NCBI GenBank assembly: GCA_963809715.1
Contig: CAWEKO010000004.1
Location: 1 to 64,000, forward strand
DNA length: 64,000 bases
Direction: 5' to 3'
DNA from: Bog-473 sp963809715
GTDB taxonomy: Bacteria; Actinomycetota; Acidimicrobiia; Acidimicrobiales; RAAP-2
Shown: positions 17,162 to 25,760 of the stretch, piece by piece
How the letters are laid out: every line of letters begins with the position of its first letter
How positions within the stretch are numbered: the first letter of the stretch is position 1
Program-made: the position numbers and the translations under genes
The notes under the pieces: model-generated
Databases searched by the model: none
Told to the model about the DNA's origin: nothing
What the model saw: the letters and a program-made list of their open reading frames with translations, nothing else

Positions 17162-17803
17162 TCATTCGTCCGGCAGTTCGAAGGTGAACTCCACCTCCGC
17201 CGGGTTGAAGCCCTCGGTGTGGAAGTGCCGCCACATGTCCATGCCGCCGAGTCGCCCGCTCTCCATGTCCTCGGTGAGCGCCGTCACGAACTTCAGCTCC
17301 GCCACCAGCTGCGCCTCCTCGTACTCCGACTCGAGCTCGAAGAAGCGGGGCAGGCCGGCCTCGAGGGTCGCCTTCATGGTGCTGCGCATGCTGAGGAGCC
17401 GGATCCTCAACGCGTCCGCCCGGGCCCGCAGCGCCATGAGCGCCTCCTCGGGATGCAGCGAGCCCAGGAAGGACAGCCCGGCCATGAAGGCGGGGTACTC
17501 CTTGGCCGGCACGCTGATGAGCTCGGTCATCCACTCGTTCATCTCCCGCGCCCCGTCGTCGGTGATCTGGTAGATCGTCCGCTCGGGCCGCTTGCCGTCC
17601 TTGACGGTCCCCGTGGCCTTGATGAAGCCCTTCTTCTCCAGCGACTCCACCACGGCGTAGAGGGAGCCGTAGTTGAGGCGCACGCTCTCCTGCTTGGCCC
17701 GCTGGCGCAGGGTCTGGGCCACCTCGTAGGGGTGCATGGGCTTCTCGTAGAGGCAGACCAGCACGGCCAGGGCCAGGGGATTCGAGCGGGACCATCTCGG
17801 CAT
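17162..17803 (-). CDS. PadR-family transcriptional regulator
   Basis: 213 residues. The winged helix is at the N-terminus: NPLALAVLVCLYEKPMHPYE, LNYGSLYAVVESLEKKGFIK and RTIYQITDDGAREMNEW, followed by a long helical C-terminal domain (VirR/AphA type dimerisation). PadR proteins with this layout commonly repress adjacent ABC exporters and respond to the exported drug. The gene lies 161 bp upstream of the DrrA gene on the same strand. AT-rich dyads on its 5' side are probable operators. Confidence 0.93.
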   Translation of the reverse strand: MPRWSRSNPLALAVLVCLYEKPMHPYEVAQTLRQRAKQESVRLNYGSLYAVVESLEKKGFIKATGTVKDGKRPERTIYQITDDGAREMNEWMTELISVPAKEYPAFMAGLSFLGSLHPEEALMALRARADALRIRLLSMRSTMKATLEAGLPRFFELESEYEEAQLVAELKFVTALTEDMESGRLGGMDMWRHFHTEGFNPAEVEFTFELPDE

Positions 17804-17807
17804 GACG

Positions 17808-17867
17808 AATAGATTATTCTATTCAGAGTAATCTGTAAAGAGTGATCTAGCTCTTAATACTCTGAAC
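17808..17867. promoter_or_regulatory. AT-rich nested dyads upstream of padR (probable operator/promoter region)
   Basis: This 60-bp stretch is far richer in A/T than anything around it. It holds a perfect 9-bp inverted repeat TTCAGAGTA (17823-17831) / TACTCTGAA (17859-17867), an AAGAG/CTCTT pair inside it (17839-17843 / 17852-17856), and AGATTA (17812-17817) / TAATCT (17830-17835). It lies between the padR start at 17803 and the sulfotransferase gene at 17971, so it could control both directions. Confidence 0.65.
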
Positions 17868-17970
17868 ACCGCCCGATCACCGCATCGCGCCGCCACCCAC
17901 CACCACGCAGGCGCCCCCGAGAACCGGCACTACGGTTGCAATCCGACATCGAACACTGGGGAGGTGCACG

Positions 17971-18591
17971 ATGCTCAAGGTCGTAGGGGCCGGCGTCGGC
18001 CGTACGGGGACTCACTCGCTCAAGATCGCACTCGAGCAACTCATGGACGGCCCGTGCCATCACATGATCGACGTGATTCCGAGCCCCGAACAGCAGCGCG
18101 TCTGGACGGATGCCATCGACGGCCGGCCCGTGGACTGGGACGCCCTCATGGACGGCTACGTCACCCAGGTGGACTGGCCCGGAGCGAGCTTCTGGCCCGA
18201 GCTCACCAAGGCCAACCCCGATGCCCTCGTGATCCTGTCCCTGCGCGACCCCGACCAGTGGTACACCAGCTGCGCCAACACGATCTTCGGCATGAAGATG
18301 CTGGCCGACGCAGGCGACGCGTGGATGCAGGCCATGGTCCGGATGATGGACCAGCGCTTCGACGACCGCTTCGAGGACCGTGACGCCATGGTCGCCGCGT
18401 TCGAGCGCCACAACGACGCCGTCCGGATCGGCGTCCCGGCCGCCCAACTCCTCGAATGGACCGTCACCGACGGCTGGGGCCCGCTCTGCACCCGCCTCGG
18501 CGTCGCCGTGCCCGACGGGCCGTTCCCGCGGACCAACTCCACCGAGGAGTGGCGGGCCATGGTCGGCATGCCGCCGCTCACCCCCGCCTGA
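17971..18591 (+). CDS. Sulfotransferase-family protein
   Basis: 206 residues. The start LKVVGAGVGRTGTHSLKIAL contains the GRTGTxSLK P-loop-like site that binds the 5'-phosphosulfate of PAPS in this sulfotransferase family. ALVILSLRDPDQWYTSCANT holds the 3'-phosphate contact (SLRDPxxW). WGPLCTRLGVAVPDGPFP near the end matches the conserved tail motif. Cytosolic. A strong GGGGAGG ribosome site precedes the ATG. PAPS could be supplied through cysD/cysNC at 38-41 kb. The acceptor is unknown. Confidence 0.9.
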   Translation: MLKVVGAGVGRTGTHSLKIALEQLMDGPCHHMIDVIPSPEQQRVWTDAIDGRPVDWDALMDGYVTQVDWPGASFWPELTKANPDALVILSLRDPDQWYTSCANTIFGMKMLADAGDAWMQAMVRMMDQRFDDRFEDRDAMVAAFERHNDAVRIGVPAAQLLEWTVTDGWGPLCTRLGVAVPDGPFPRTNSTEEWRAMVGMPPLTPA

Positions 18592-18606
18592 CCCCACCGC
18601 CCCGGC

Positions 18607-18629
18607 AACCGGGCCGAGCTGCCCGGTTT
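18607..18629 (+). terminator. Hairpin terminator after the sulfotransferase gene
   Basis: AACCGGGC (18607-18614) pairs perfectly with GCCCGGTT (18621-18628) around a six-base loop, 15 bp after the stop, followed by only a short T run. Confidence 0.55.
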
Positions 18630-18678
18630 CCCGTCGGGACCCGCCCGCGCCCCGTGGCCGGGACATAACCTGCGTCCG

Positions 18679-19479
18679 ATGAGTCCCGCCGTCGTCCACG
18701 TCGCGCCCCACCCCGACGACGAGGCCGTCGGCTGCCCCGTCTCGCTCCTGCACCTGCACGACCGGGGGTGGACCGTGGTCAGCGTCATCGCCAGCCTCGG
18801 CTTCGAGGACCAGCACCGGCGCCGGCGGGCCGAGGCCGAGGAAGCAGCGCACCGGGCCGGGTTCGTCCCGGTCTTCCTCGACCCACCGCTCACCCTCGAC
18901 CTGCAGGCCGACCTCGCCCTCGCCACGCACCGCATCGCCACCGAGCTGCCCTCAATCGTCGAGGAGCACCACGCCTCCATCGTCGTCTCCCCGAGCCCGC
19001 ACGACGTCCACCACGGCCACGAGGCGGTCGCCCGCGGCGTCCAGCGGGCCCTGGCCGCCCTCCCGACGAGCGTCCGCTGGTGGATGTGGGGCGTCTGGGG
19101 TGACCTGCCCGCGCCCAACGTGTTCTACGCCTTCGACGAAGGCGCCCTCAGCCGGGCCGCCCGCATCCTCGATGCCTACTCGGGCGAGCTCGAACGCAAC
19201 GACTACCAACGGTTCCTCGCCGGCCGCGCCGCCGCCAACGCCGTCATGGGCTCCGAACGCGTCTTCGGCTTCGGCTCCGCCTCGGCCACCACGCTCCCCT
19301 ACGCCGAGCTCCTGACCGAGGTCTGCCTCGTCGACGGCCGCTTCATCGCCTCCCACCCGCACGCCCTCGACGAGGGCCGCGAGCCGGGCCCCGCCTCCAG
19401 CGTCGACCTCACCCCCTGGCTCGATTCGCCCAGCGTCCACGAACTGGTCGGCTACATCCGCGAAGTCCGCCAGGCATGA
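18679..19479 (+). CDS. PIG-L family (LmbE-like) zinc deacetylase
   Basis: 266 residues. The N-terminal VVHVAPHPDDEAVGC contains the HPDDE zinc/catalytic motif (His11, Asp13, Asp14), and VVSPSPHDVHHGHEAVARGV supplies the second zinc-binding His region. The family deacetylates GlcNAc-type substrates, including the mycothiol precursor, but length and context do not identify MshB specifically. The stop overlaps the next gene by four bases (ATGA), so it is co-translated with the LLM oxidoreductase. Confidence 0.9.
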   Translation: MSPAVVHVAPHPDDEAVGCPVSLLHLHDRGWTVVSVIASLGFEDQHRRRRAEAEEAAHRAGFVPVFLDPPLTLDLQADLALATHRIATELPSIVEEHHASIVVSPSPHDVHHGHEAVARGVQRALAALPTSVRWWMWGVWGDLPAPNVFYAFDEGALSRAARILDAYSGELERNDYQRFLAGRAAANAVMGSERVFGFGSASATTLPYAELLTEVCLVDGRFIASHPHALDEGREPGPASSVDLTPWLDSPSVHELVGYIREVRQA

Positions 19480-20546
19480 CGCGGTTGCCCCGCCAGTCCT
19501 CGGCGTTGAAGTTCGATGCCATGCTGCCCGCTCAGCCGCTCCGCCGGGCCGCCGAGCTCGGACGTCGGGCCGCCGCCGCCGGACTCTCCGGCCTCGTCGT
19601 CACCGAGGCCGGCCGCACCGCCTACCTGACCTGCGGGGCATTGGCCGTCGCCGCCGACATCGACGTGCTCACGGGGATCGCCGTCGCCTTCCCGCGCAGC
19701 CCGATGGTCACCGCGTCCACGGCCTGGGAGCTGGCCGAGGCCAGCGGCGGCCGCTTCCGCCTCGGCCTCGGTGCCCAGGTCCGGGCCCACATCGAGCGCC
19801 GCTACGGCTCGGACTTCGATCCGCCCGGGCCCCGCATGCGCGAGTACGTCCTGGCCGTGAAGCAGATCTTCGAGTCCTTCCGCACCGGCGGGCCGCTCGC
19901 CGTCGAGGGCGACTACTACGCCATGTCGCTGCTCCCTCCCACCTGGGCGCCCGGACCGATCGACTGCGCGGACCCCCCGGTCGACGTGGCCGCCGTCAAC
20001 CCCTGGATGCTGCGCATGGTCGGCGAGGTGGCCGACGGCGTCCACGTGCACCCGCTCAACACGCCGGTCTACCTGGCCGACACGCTGGTGCCCGAGCTCT
20101 CCGCCGGTGCCGCCCGGGCGGGCAAGTCGTTCGACGATCTCGAGGTCATCGTGCCCGCCTTCCTCTGCGTCGGCGACACCGACGAGGAGCAGGACACCTG
20201 GCGCGAGATGGCCCGCACCCAGATCTCCTTCTACGGCTCGACCCCGAACTACGCCTTCATCTTCGAACAGCTCGACCGCGAGGACACGACCGACCGCATC
20301 CGCGAACGCCAGCGGGCCGGTGACATCGCCGGCATGGCCGCGGTCATCGACGACGACCTACTCGAGCAATTCACCACCGTCGGCACCTGGAGCGACATCG
20401 CGGACAAGATCGTCGCCAAGTACGGCGGCATCGCCACCCGGGTCGTGAGCTACTTCACGGGCAACAACATCGTGCGCGACCCCGACTCGTTCGAACGCTG
20501 GGGCGCCCTTGCCCGCGCCGTGCGGGCCAACAGCGAAGCGGCCTAA
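19476..20546 (+). CDS. LLM-class F420-dependent oxidoreductase (TIGR03617-like)
   Basis: 356 residues with the luciferase-like TIM-barrel pattern: AAAAGLSGLVVTEAGRTAYL, IDVLTGIAVAFPRSPMVTA, the GGRFRLGLGAQVRAHIERRYG cofactor-binding strand-turn, then MREYVLAVKQIFESFRTG, a standard LLM helix. Sequence style matches actinobacterial TIGR03617 proteins predicted to use F420. The ATG overlaps the PIG-L stop. It converges with the DUF2510 gene, and the two stop codons overlap by four bases. Confidence 0.9.
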   Translation: MTRLPRQSSALKFDAMLPAQPLRRAAELGRRAAAAGLSGLVVTEAGRTAYLTCGALAVAADIDVLTGIAVAFPRSPMVTASTAWELAEASGGRFRLGLGAQVRAHIERRYGSDFDPPGPRMREYVLAVKQIFESFRTGGPLAVEGDYYAMSLLPPTWAPGPIDCADPPVDVAAVNPWMLRMVGEVADGVHVHPLNTPVYLADTLVPELSAGAARAGKSFDDLEVIVPAFLCVGDTDEEQDTWREMARTQISFYGSTPNYAFIFEQLDREDTTDRIRERQRAGDIAGMAAVIDDDLLEQFTTVGTWSDIADKIVAKYGGIATRVVSYFTGNNIVRDPDSFERWGALARAVRANSEAA

Positions 20547-22231
20547 CCCGAGCCGGGCGAGCTGGCGCCCGTGAGACTGCCGAGCGAGCCTCCGTTGGTG
20601 AGGCTGCCAGGCGGCGTCGTCGTCGGAGTGGTGCTCGGCTGGCCCAAGGCGGCGTGGTATTGGGCCAGCGTGACCGTCTCGTTGGCCGGCGGCACGGTCA
20701 CCGTGACGGGCGCGCCGAAGTTCGAGAACGCGACGGTGACGGTCTGGTTGATCAGCTGGCCCCCGCTGGTCGTCGTGGTGGGGATCACGATCGCCTCGAT
20801 CTTTCCGCCCGACTTCGCGACGTAGACCGTCTCGGTCGTGTGCGTCGCCGGCACGAGTCCGGCGCTCTTCTTCAGCGACTTGCTCCCCAACGTCACCTTG
20901 TAACCCTCCACCGGTGTGCCGTTGAAGGTCGAGGAACCGAGCGACACGATCGTGGCCCCGCCGCCCTTGAGCTGGCGCAGCAGCCCCAGCGGGTTGCCGA
21001 CCATCTGCACGAAGCCACTGAGGCTCGTGCTGACACCTGGTGACGACGATCCGATCTGGATCACGGACGCCGACACCCACGTCTTGCCCGGCATGACCGC
21101 CGACAGCTGGGTCCCGAGATTGACGTAGATCGTCTTCTTTTTGTAGACCACCTGCATCGGCGTCGGCGAGGGCGGCACGGTCACGGCCATGGACCCCTCT
21201 TGCTTCGTAAGGTTGAAGTTGCCCACCGCGCTCGGGCCGTCGGTCTGCCCGAGCGCCGACGACACTTTCGTGCTGATGTTCACGGTCGCCGTCTTCTCGT
21301 GGGTCGTGGCCGCAGCCGCCGCTGCCGTCGCGTTCTTGGCCTTGTGACTCTTCCCGCCGCCCTTCGACGAGTGGTGGTTGAGCCCGACATAGATCCCCAG
21401 GCCGGCCAGCACGACCACCACCGCGGCGACGGCCATGATCAACCTGAGCCGACGACTCTTCGCCGCCTTCTCTTTGATCGCGATCGTCGTCGCTGTCGTC
21501 GTCGTCGCGCTGTTCGTCGCCGGCATGCTGACCCCGAGGAGCGGGTCGGCGTCCGACGTGACCCGGCGTGTCGCCTCGGGCGGCGGTTCCTTCGGCGTCC
21601 TGACGCTGCGCGTCCGTGGCGGTGCCCCGGCGGTCGTGGTCCCCCCGTCCGCCACGTCGCCACCGAGAAACGCTGCCGCACCTGCCGTTCGCACTCGCTC
21701 CGCGTTCGCCGCCGCCTCAGCCTTGGTCGGCGGTGCCGACGTGGTGTCCGTCGCGCCACCGGCGTCCGCCGCTGCTGTCGCCGCGCCGTCTGCTGTCGAC
21801 TCGGCGGCGGCCGGCACGTCGCCTCCGTTGAGGCCGACCACCCCCGCCACGCCACCAGTGAAGATTCGGATGGGCTGGGTGTCCGACGGCGTCGGGGCCG
21901 CCGGTTGCTGCGTCGTGATGGGGTCCTGGCTGGCCGCCGGTTGCTGCGTCGTGATCGGGTCCTGGCTGGCCGCCGGTTGCTGCGTCGTGATGGGATCCTG
22001 GCTGACCGCCGGCTCCTGGGCCGTGACCGGCTGGGGCGAAACCTCGCGCTCGTGCCCACCCACCGTTGCCGGTCCCGTCGCCGTGCCCGCCCCTGCCGCG
22101 CCCTCGATCCCGCCCAAACCCAGCGCACGCTGGGTCAAGCGACACTCGTTGGACCAGTTCTCGCCGTCCCAGTACCGCTCTCTGTTCTTGAAATACGGAT
22201 CGCGGTACCAGCCCGGTTCCGGGGGGTTCAC
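20543..22231 (-). CDS. DUF2510 membrane protein with repeat linker and extracytoplasmic LppX-like domain
   Basis: 562 residues from the GTG at 22231, chosen because GAGGGAG lies upstream and DUF2510 starts there (PEPGWYRDPY...RYWDGENWS). A disordered cytoplasmic linker follows with three SQDPITTQQPAA repeats (about residues 77-113) and Thr/Ala-rich low complexity. A single TM is at about 262-284 (LIMAVAAVVVVLAGLGIYVGL). The outer 270 residues (TVNISTKVSSALG, VVYKKKTIYVNLG, GTPVEGYKVTLG, VAFSNFGAPVTVTVPP) resemble the LppX/LolA-like lipid-binding fold. Role unknown, possibly cell-envelope lipid handling. Convergent with the LLM gene. Confidence 0.8.
   Translation of the reverse strand: MNPPEPGWYRDPYFKNRERYWDGENWSNECRLTQRALGLGGIEGAAGAGTATGPATVGGHEREVSPQPVTAQEPAVSQDPITTQQPAASQDPITTQQPAASQDPITTQQPAAPTPSDTQPIRIFTGGVAGVVGLNGGDVPAAAESTADGAATAAADAGGATDTTSAPPTKAEAAANAERVRTAGAAAFLGGDVADGGTTTAGAPPRTRSVRTPKEPPPEATRRVTSDADPLLGVSMPATNSATTTTATTIAIKEKAAKSRRLRLIMAVAAVVVVLAGLGIYVGLNHHSSKGGGKSHKAKNATAAAAAATTHEKTATVNISTKVSSALGQTDGPSAVGNFNLTKQEGSMAVTVPPSPTPMQVVYKKKTIYVNLGTQLSAVMPGKTWVSASVIQIGSSSPGVSTSLSGFVQMVGNPLGLLRQLKGGGATIVSLGSSTFNGTPVEGYKVTLGSKSLKKSAGLVPATHTTETVYVAKSGGKIEAIVIPTTTTSGGQLINQTVTVAFSNFGAPVTVTVPPANETVTLAQYHAALGQPSTTPTTTPPGSLTNGGSLGSLTGASSPGSG
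21897..22004. repeat. Three 36-bp tandem repeats inside the DUF2510 gene
   Basis: Units at 21897-21932, 21933-21968 and 21969-22004 differ by one or two bases and encode SQDPITTQQPAA on the minus strand. A fourth, degraded unit follows to about 22040. Confidence 0.9.
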
Positions 22232-22326
22232 GTGATGGCGCTCCCTCGAGCTCGTCAGTTCGCCTGCCTGTGCGGTCGAATGGTGACACAGACTGCCCAC
22301 AGGAGAGCATCGCGCCCTCTGGAAAG

Positions 22327-22680
22327 TCAAATGAATAAGAGCACGTCAGGAGGTTCGAGGGTGGGCCAGCCCGTCCTCTGGCCTCGAACTGCTGCTCGGA
22401 CACCCCTGGACGGGGGCGGGGGCGGTGGCATCACCGACACCGGCGTGCCGAAACTGGAGTGGTCGAGCGTGATCGAGGCCGTCAGCGTCCGGCCCATTTC
22501 GGGGAGATCCCCGCTGACCACGATCTGCGTCCTCGAACTCCTCGGGATCCTCGTGGGAATCCTCGGGCACGACGCCGTCGTTGTCGGGCTCGTCCCAGTT
22601 CTCATCGGCACAGCGACCGGAACCGGAGCCAGAATTGACGTTGCGTTGATCCGACGGACGTCGTCGGAACCCCGCGCGAA
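22327..22680 (-). pseudogene. Possible decayed copy of an LppX-like tail
   Basis: In the 640 bp upstream of the DUF2510 gene no intact gene is visible. In one minus-strand frame there is an acidic coding-like run (CADENWDEPDND...EEFEDA); one base later, the next frame continues QIVVSGDLPEMGRTLTASI and then HSSFGTPVSVMPPPPPP. The last motif parallels SNFGAPVTVTVPP at the end of the neighbouring protein. This suggests a frameshifted remnant of a second, related protein. No usable start is evident. Confidence 0.3.
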
Positions 22681-22870
22681 GCCCCCTCGCCGCCGTTTTC
22701 TCATGTCAGCTGGCCTGCCCGGATGCGGGTTGCCTCCGTGCGGCGGTAGAAATGGTGTTCCGCCTCCCCGGTGAGGGCAGCACAATGCGGCCGATCCGCA
22801 TCACAGGCGGAACCAGGGAACGACGACACGAAGGCCTCGGGCGGGACGCCCGGGGCGGGGAAGGACAGCA

Positions 22871-23182
22871 GTGGGGATCGAACTGAAGGCAGGGACGAGG
22901 CTGCGGAGCGCGGTCGACGCCTGCGAGGTCGTGGTGGTGAAGGCTCCGGGCGAGCCGGTCGACCTGCGCTGCGGCGGGCACCCGTTCGTGGCGCTCGATG
23001 CCGAGGTCACGCCCCAGAGCATCGAGCCGGGCTTCGACGGGGGGACGCAGCTGGGCAAGCGCTACGCCGACGACGAGCTCGGGCTCGAGCTGCTGTGCAC
23101 CAAGGCGGGCGAGGGGTCGATCTCGGTCGGCGAGACCGTGCTCGAGGTCAAGGGGGCCAAGGCGCTCCCGGCCTCGGACTGA
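22871..23182 (+). CDS. Small conserved hypothetical protein upstream of acyl-CoA synthetase
   Basis: 103 residues from GTG. The chain is compact and well-formed: KAGTRLRSAVDACEVVVVKA, VDLRCGGHPFVALD, KRYADDELGLELLCTKAGEG, VGETVLEVKGAKALP. The two cysteines lie in CEVVVV and DLRCGG, with a third in LLCTK; a small beta-rich or metal-binding fold is possible, but I do not recognise the family. Codon use matches its neighbours. It precedes the acyl-CoA synthetase by 73 bp on the same strand and probably shares its transcript. Confidence 0.7.
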   Translation: MGIELKAGTRLRSAVDACEVVVVKAPGEPVDLRCGGHPFVALDAEVTPQSIEPGFDGGTQLGKRYADDELGLELLCTKAGEGSISVGETVLEVKGAKALPASD

Positions 23183-23255
23183 CCGGCGCCGGCCGACCGC
23201 ACGACGCGGACTGCCATAGGGACTGGGACAGGGACAGGGACGAACAGGTGCACCG

Positions 23256-24773
23256 GTGAACATCGCCATGCTGCTCGAGATGGCGGCCGAGGGTGATCCC
23301 GACCGCGTCGTCGTCGGATCCAAGTCCGGGGGCCTCACCGCCGCCGACCTGCTCGAGCGGTCCCGGCGGGCCGGCGTCTCCTTCACCAAGAGCGGGGCGG
23401 AGGTCGTCGGCTACTTCGGCCTGAACGCCGACATCCTGCCGGTGGCGCTGTTCGGCGCGGCGTTCGCCGGGGTGCCGTTCTCGCCGATCAACTATCGAGC
23501 ACCGGACGAGCAGCTCAAGGGGATCGTCTCGCGCGTGCCCGGCGGCCTCATGATCGCCGACCCCGACGAGGTGTCCCGGCTGCACGCGGTCGGCGCCGAC
23601 ACCGTGGTGACCAAGGACGAGTTCGCCGCCTCGCTGGACGACGCGTCGTTGTCGGCGGGCGAGTTCGACTTCGTCGACCCCGAGTCCATCGGCGTGCTGC
23701 TCTTCACCTCGGGGACGACGTCGGAGCCCAAGGCGGCCGTGCTGCGCCACCGCCACCTGGTGTCCTACATCATCACCAGCGTCGAGTTCCTCGGGTGCTC
23801 GGCCGACGAGGCCCAGCTGATCTGCGTGCCGCCGTACCACATCGCCGGCGTGGCGGCGGTGCTGTCCTCGCTCTATTCGGGGCGGCGCATCATGTACCTG
23901 CCGACGTTCGACGCCGAGGAGTGGGTGCGCACGGCGGCGGCCGAGTCGATCACCCACGCCATGGTGGTGCCGACCATGTTGGGGCGCATCCTCGACGCGG
24001 TGGAGTCGACCGGCGTCGGGCTGCCGACGCTGCGGCATCTGTCCTATGGCGGCGGGCGCATGCCGCTCGAGCTGGTGGAGCGGACGCTGCGCGACCTGCC
24101 CCAGGTCGACCTGGTCAACGCCTACGGGTTGACCGAGACGTCGTCGACCATCGCCATGCTGACGCCGGACGACCACCGGGAGGCCTTCGGGTCTGACGAT
24201 CCTGCGGTGCGGGCCCGGCTGGGCTCGGTCGGACGGCCCCTGCCCACCCTCGAGGTCGAGGTGCGGGGCGAGGACGACGTCGTGGTCGTGACGGGCGAGA
24301 AGGGCGAGATCTGGGTGCGCGGCGAGCAGGTGGCCGGCGAGTACGTGGGCCAGTCGGTGCTCACCGAGGACGGCTGGTTCCGCACCCGCGACGCCGGCTG
24401 GTTCGACGAGCACGGCTTCTTGTACGTCGACGGCCGGCTGGACGATGTCATCGTGCGGGGGGGAGAGAACATCTCGCCGGGGGAGATCGAGGCAGTCCTC
24501 ATGGCCCATACGGCCGTGGCCGAAGCCGCCGTGATCGGCATCCCCGACACCGAGTGGGGCGAGGCGGTGGCCGCCGTGGTGGTGCTGCACGTGGGGGCCC
24601 CGGTCTCGGAGGCCGAGCTGCAGGACTGGGTCCGGGGGCAGCTGCGCTCGACCAAGATGCCCGGGATCATCGACTTCCGCGACGAGCTGCCGTACTCGCC
24701 GACGGGGAAGCTTCTGCGTCGCGTCCTGCGCGACGAGCTGGCGGCCGCCTCGGGCGGCGACGACTCCGCCTGA
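23256..24773 (+). CDS. Acyl-CoA synthetase (class I adenylate-forming, FadD-like)
   Basis: 505 residues from GTG. The ATP-binding P-loop LLFTSGTTSEPKAAVLRH is at about 151-166, then VNAYGLTETSST (adenine motif) and GWFRTRDAGWFDEHGFLYV, the hinge GRLDDVIVRGGENISPGEIE, and the catalytic lysine in YSPTGKLLRR. The order and spacing are complete, so it should activate a carboxylic acid to its CoA thioester via an acyl-adenylate. The chain is slightly short at the N-terminus compared with long-chain FadDs, which suits a steroid, aromatic or medium-chain acid. The specificity is not readable. Confidence 0.93.
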   Translation: MNIAMLLEMAAEGDPDRVVVGSKSGGLTAADLLERSRRAGVSFTKSGAEVVGYFGLNADILPVALFGAAFAGVPFSPINYRAPDEQLKGIVSRVPGGLMIADPDEVSRLHAVGADTVVTKDEFAASLDDASLSAGEFDFVDPESIGVLLFTSGTTSEPKAAVLRHRHLVSYIITSVEFLGCSADEAQLICVPPYHIAGVAAVLSSLYSGRRIMYLPTFDAEEWVRTAAAESITHAMVVPTMLGRILDAVESTGVGLPTLRHLSYGGGRMPLELVERTLRDLPQVDLVNAYGLTETSSTIAMLTPDDHREAFGSDDPAVRARLGSVGRPLPTLEVEVRGEDDVVVVTGEKGEIWVRGEQVAGEYVGQSVLTEDGWFRTRDAGWFDEHGFLYVDGRLDDVIVRGGENISPGEIEAVLMAHTAVAEAAVIGIPDTEWGEAVAAVVVLHVGAPVSEAELQDWVRGQLRSTKMPGIIDFRDELPYSPTGKLLRRVLRDELAAASGGDDSA

Positions 24774-24837
24774 CTGGCTCGCCTGACTCCGCCTCTGGGG
24801 TCGCCTCTCTCGGGTCGCCTCCTGGGGTTCAGCCTGC

Positions 24838-25260
24838 TCAGGTTTCTGCCGCGCTCCAGCCGAGGAGTCGCTCGACGTCGAAGACCAGCAGATGGGCGAA
24901 CTCCGTGTCGCGGTACTGGCGGTACTTGCGGCGCAGCGCCTCCTCGAGCGGGGCGATCTCGGTCGTCGCGTCGGGTCGCAGGACGAGGTGGGCCCGGACC
25001 CACCAGAGCCTGGACCAGTCGTCAGGGTCCCAGTGGTCGCACAGCAATGTCGCGGTGCCCGTGTGGCGGGCGTTCCAGACACGGGCCAGCTCGACCGTCT
25101 CCTTCGGCTTGATGCGGTCGACCGGGCTCACGATCGTCTCGCCGACGACGGCGAAGCACACGGGCACGGCGTCGATCGCGTCGTGCGTGTTGCGCGTGCT
25201 GAGCACGCCGCGCTCGCCCGCGGTCAGGAAGGTCCAGCACTGCGCCAGCGGGAGCCGCAT
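24838..25260 (-). CDS. PPOX-class, probably F420-dependent oxidoreductase (TIGR03668-like)
   Basis: 140 residues with a split-barrel PPOX pattern: GERGVLSTRNTHDAIDAVPV at the start, ETIVSPVDRIKPKETVELAR, TATLLCDHWDPDDWSRLWWV and a C-terminal FDVERLLGWSA. This wording (D.DDWS.LWWVR) is characteristic of the actinobacterial TIGR03668 group, predicted to bind F420. Last gene of a three-gene minus-strand set with the SRPBCC and zinc-finger genes; the gap to the SRPBCC stop is 7 bp. Confidence 0.87.
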   Translation of the reverse strand: MRLPLAQCWTFLTAGERGVLSTRNTHDAIDAVPVCFAVVGETIVSPVDRIKPKETVELARVWNARHTGTATLLCDHWDPDDWSRLWWVRAHLVLRPDATTEIAPLEEALRRKYRQYRDTEFAHLLVFDVERLLGWSAAET

Positions 25261-25267
25261 GCGGGAG

Positions 25268-25702
25268 TCAGGACGCCTGTTCGAGCAAGCCCTTCAGGTT
25301 CTGGCAGCTGACCGGGACCTCCTTGCGGGCCCGGCTGATGACCATCGGTGCCATCAGCTTCCCCAACCCGTGTCCGGAGAAGTGGAGGTCGACCGTCACT
25401 CTGGAGCGGGCGGCGTCGAGCGCCTCCACCTGCACGATCACGTGGGCCCGAATCGACCCGTCGGTGCCGCGGATGGCCCAACGCACGGGCGGCTCGTACT
25501 CGGTGATCTGCGACGTGGACTCGCGGGCCGCCCCACCGATCTTGCGCGTCATGGTGCAGGTCGACCCGACCGCCGGCTCACCGACGACCTGACCGCTCAG
25601 CACCCCCCGCTGCCACTCGCCGAAGCGAGACGGATCGGTGACGAACGGGAACACATCGCTCGGCGGCCGGTCGATGTCCACGCTGCAGGTGACGTGCGCC
25701 AT
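25268..25702 (-). CDS. SRPBCC family (polyketide cyclase/START-like) protein
   Basis: 144 residues from ATG at 25702 (MAHVTCSVDIDRPPSDVFPFV), which is the standard SRPBCC opening. DPSRFGEWQRGVLSGQVVGE, ESTSQITEYEPPVRWAIRG, and a C-terminal long helix with GLGKLMAPMVISRARKEV form the helix-grip fold that binds hydrophobic ligands. There are no catalytic residues to assign. A longer in-frame start at 25768 adds a polar head unlike the family. It is adjacent to, and probably co-transcribed with, the PPOX gene. Confidence 0.87.
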   Translation of the reverse strand: MAHVTCSVDIDRPPSDVFPFVTDPSRFGEWQRGVLSGQVVGEPAVGSTCTMTRKIGGAARESTSQITEYEPPVRWAIRGTDGSIRAHVIVQVEALDAARSRVTVDLHFSGHGLGKLMAPMVISRARKEVPVSCQNLKGLLEQAS

Positions 25703-25760
25703 CGCTCCATGATGGTCCCGGCGCAGACCTCTTGTCCTGTCAGTGTCCTCAGTCGTGCAA

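Noticed and set aside
22327..22785. 152-codon minus-strand ORF as an intact gene
   Set aside because: Start region (MCCPHRGGGTPFLPP...) is not protein-like and the better coding signal changes frame near 22540, so I list only a possible remnant.
23220..23241. GGGACA microrepeat before the acyl-CoA synthetase
   Set aside because: Only three short units, no coding or structural role visible; it may just widen the spacing to the ribosome site.
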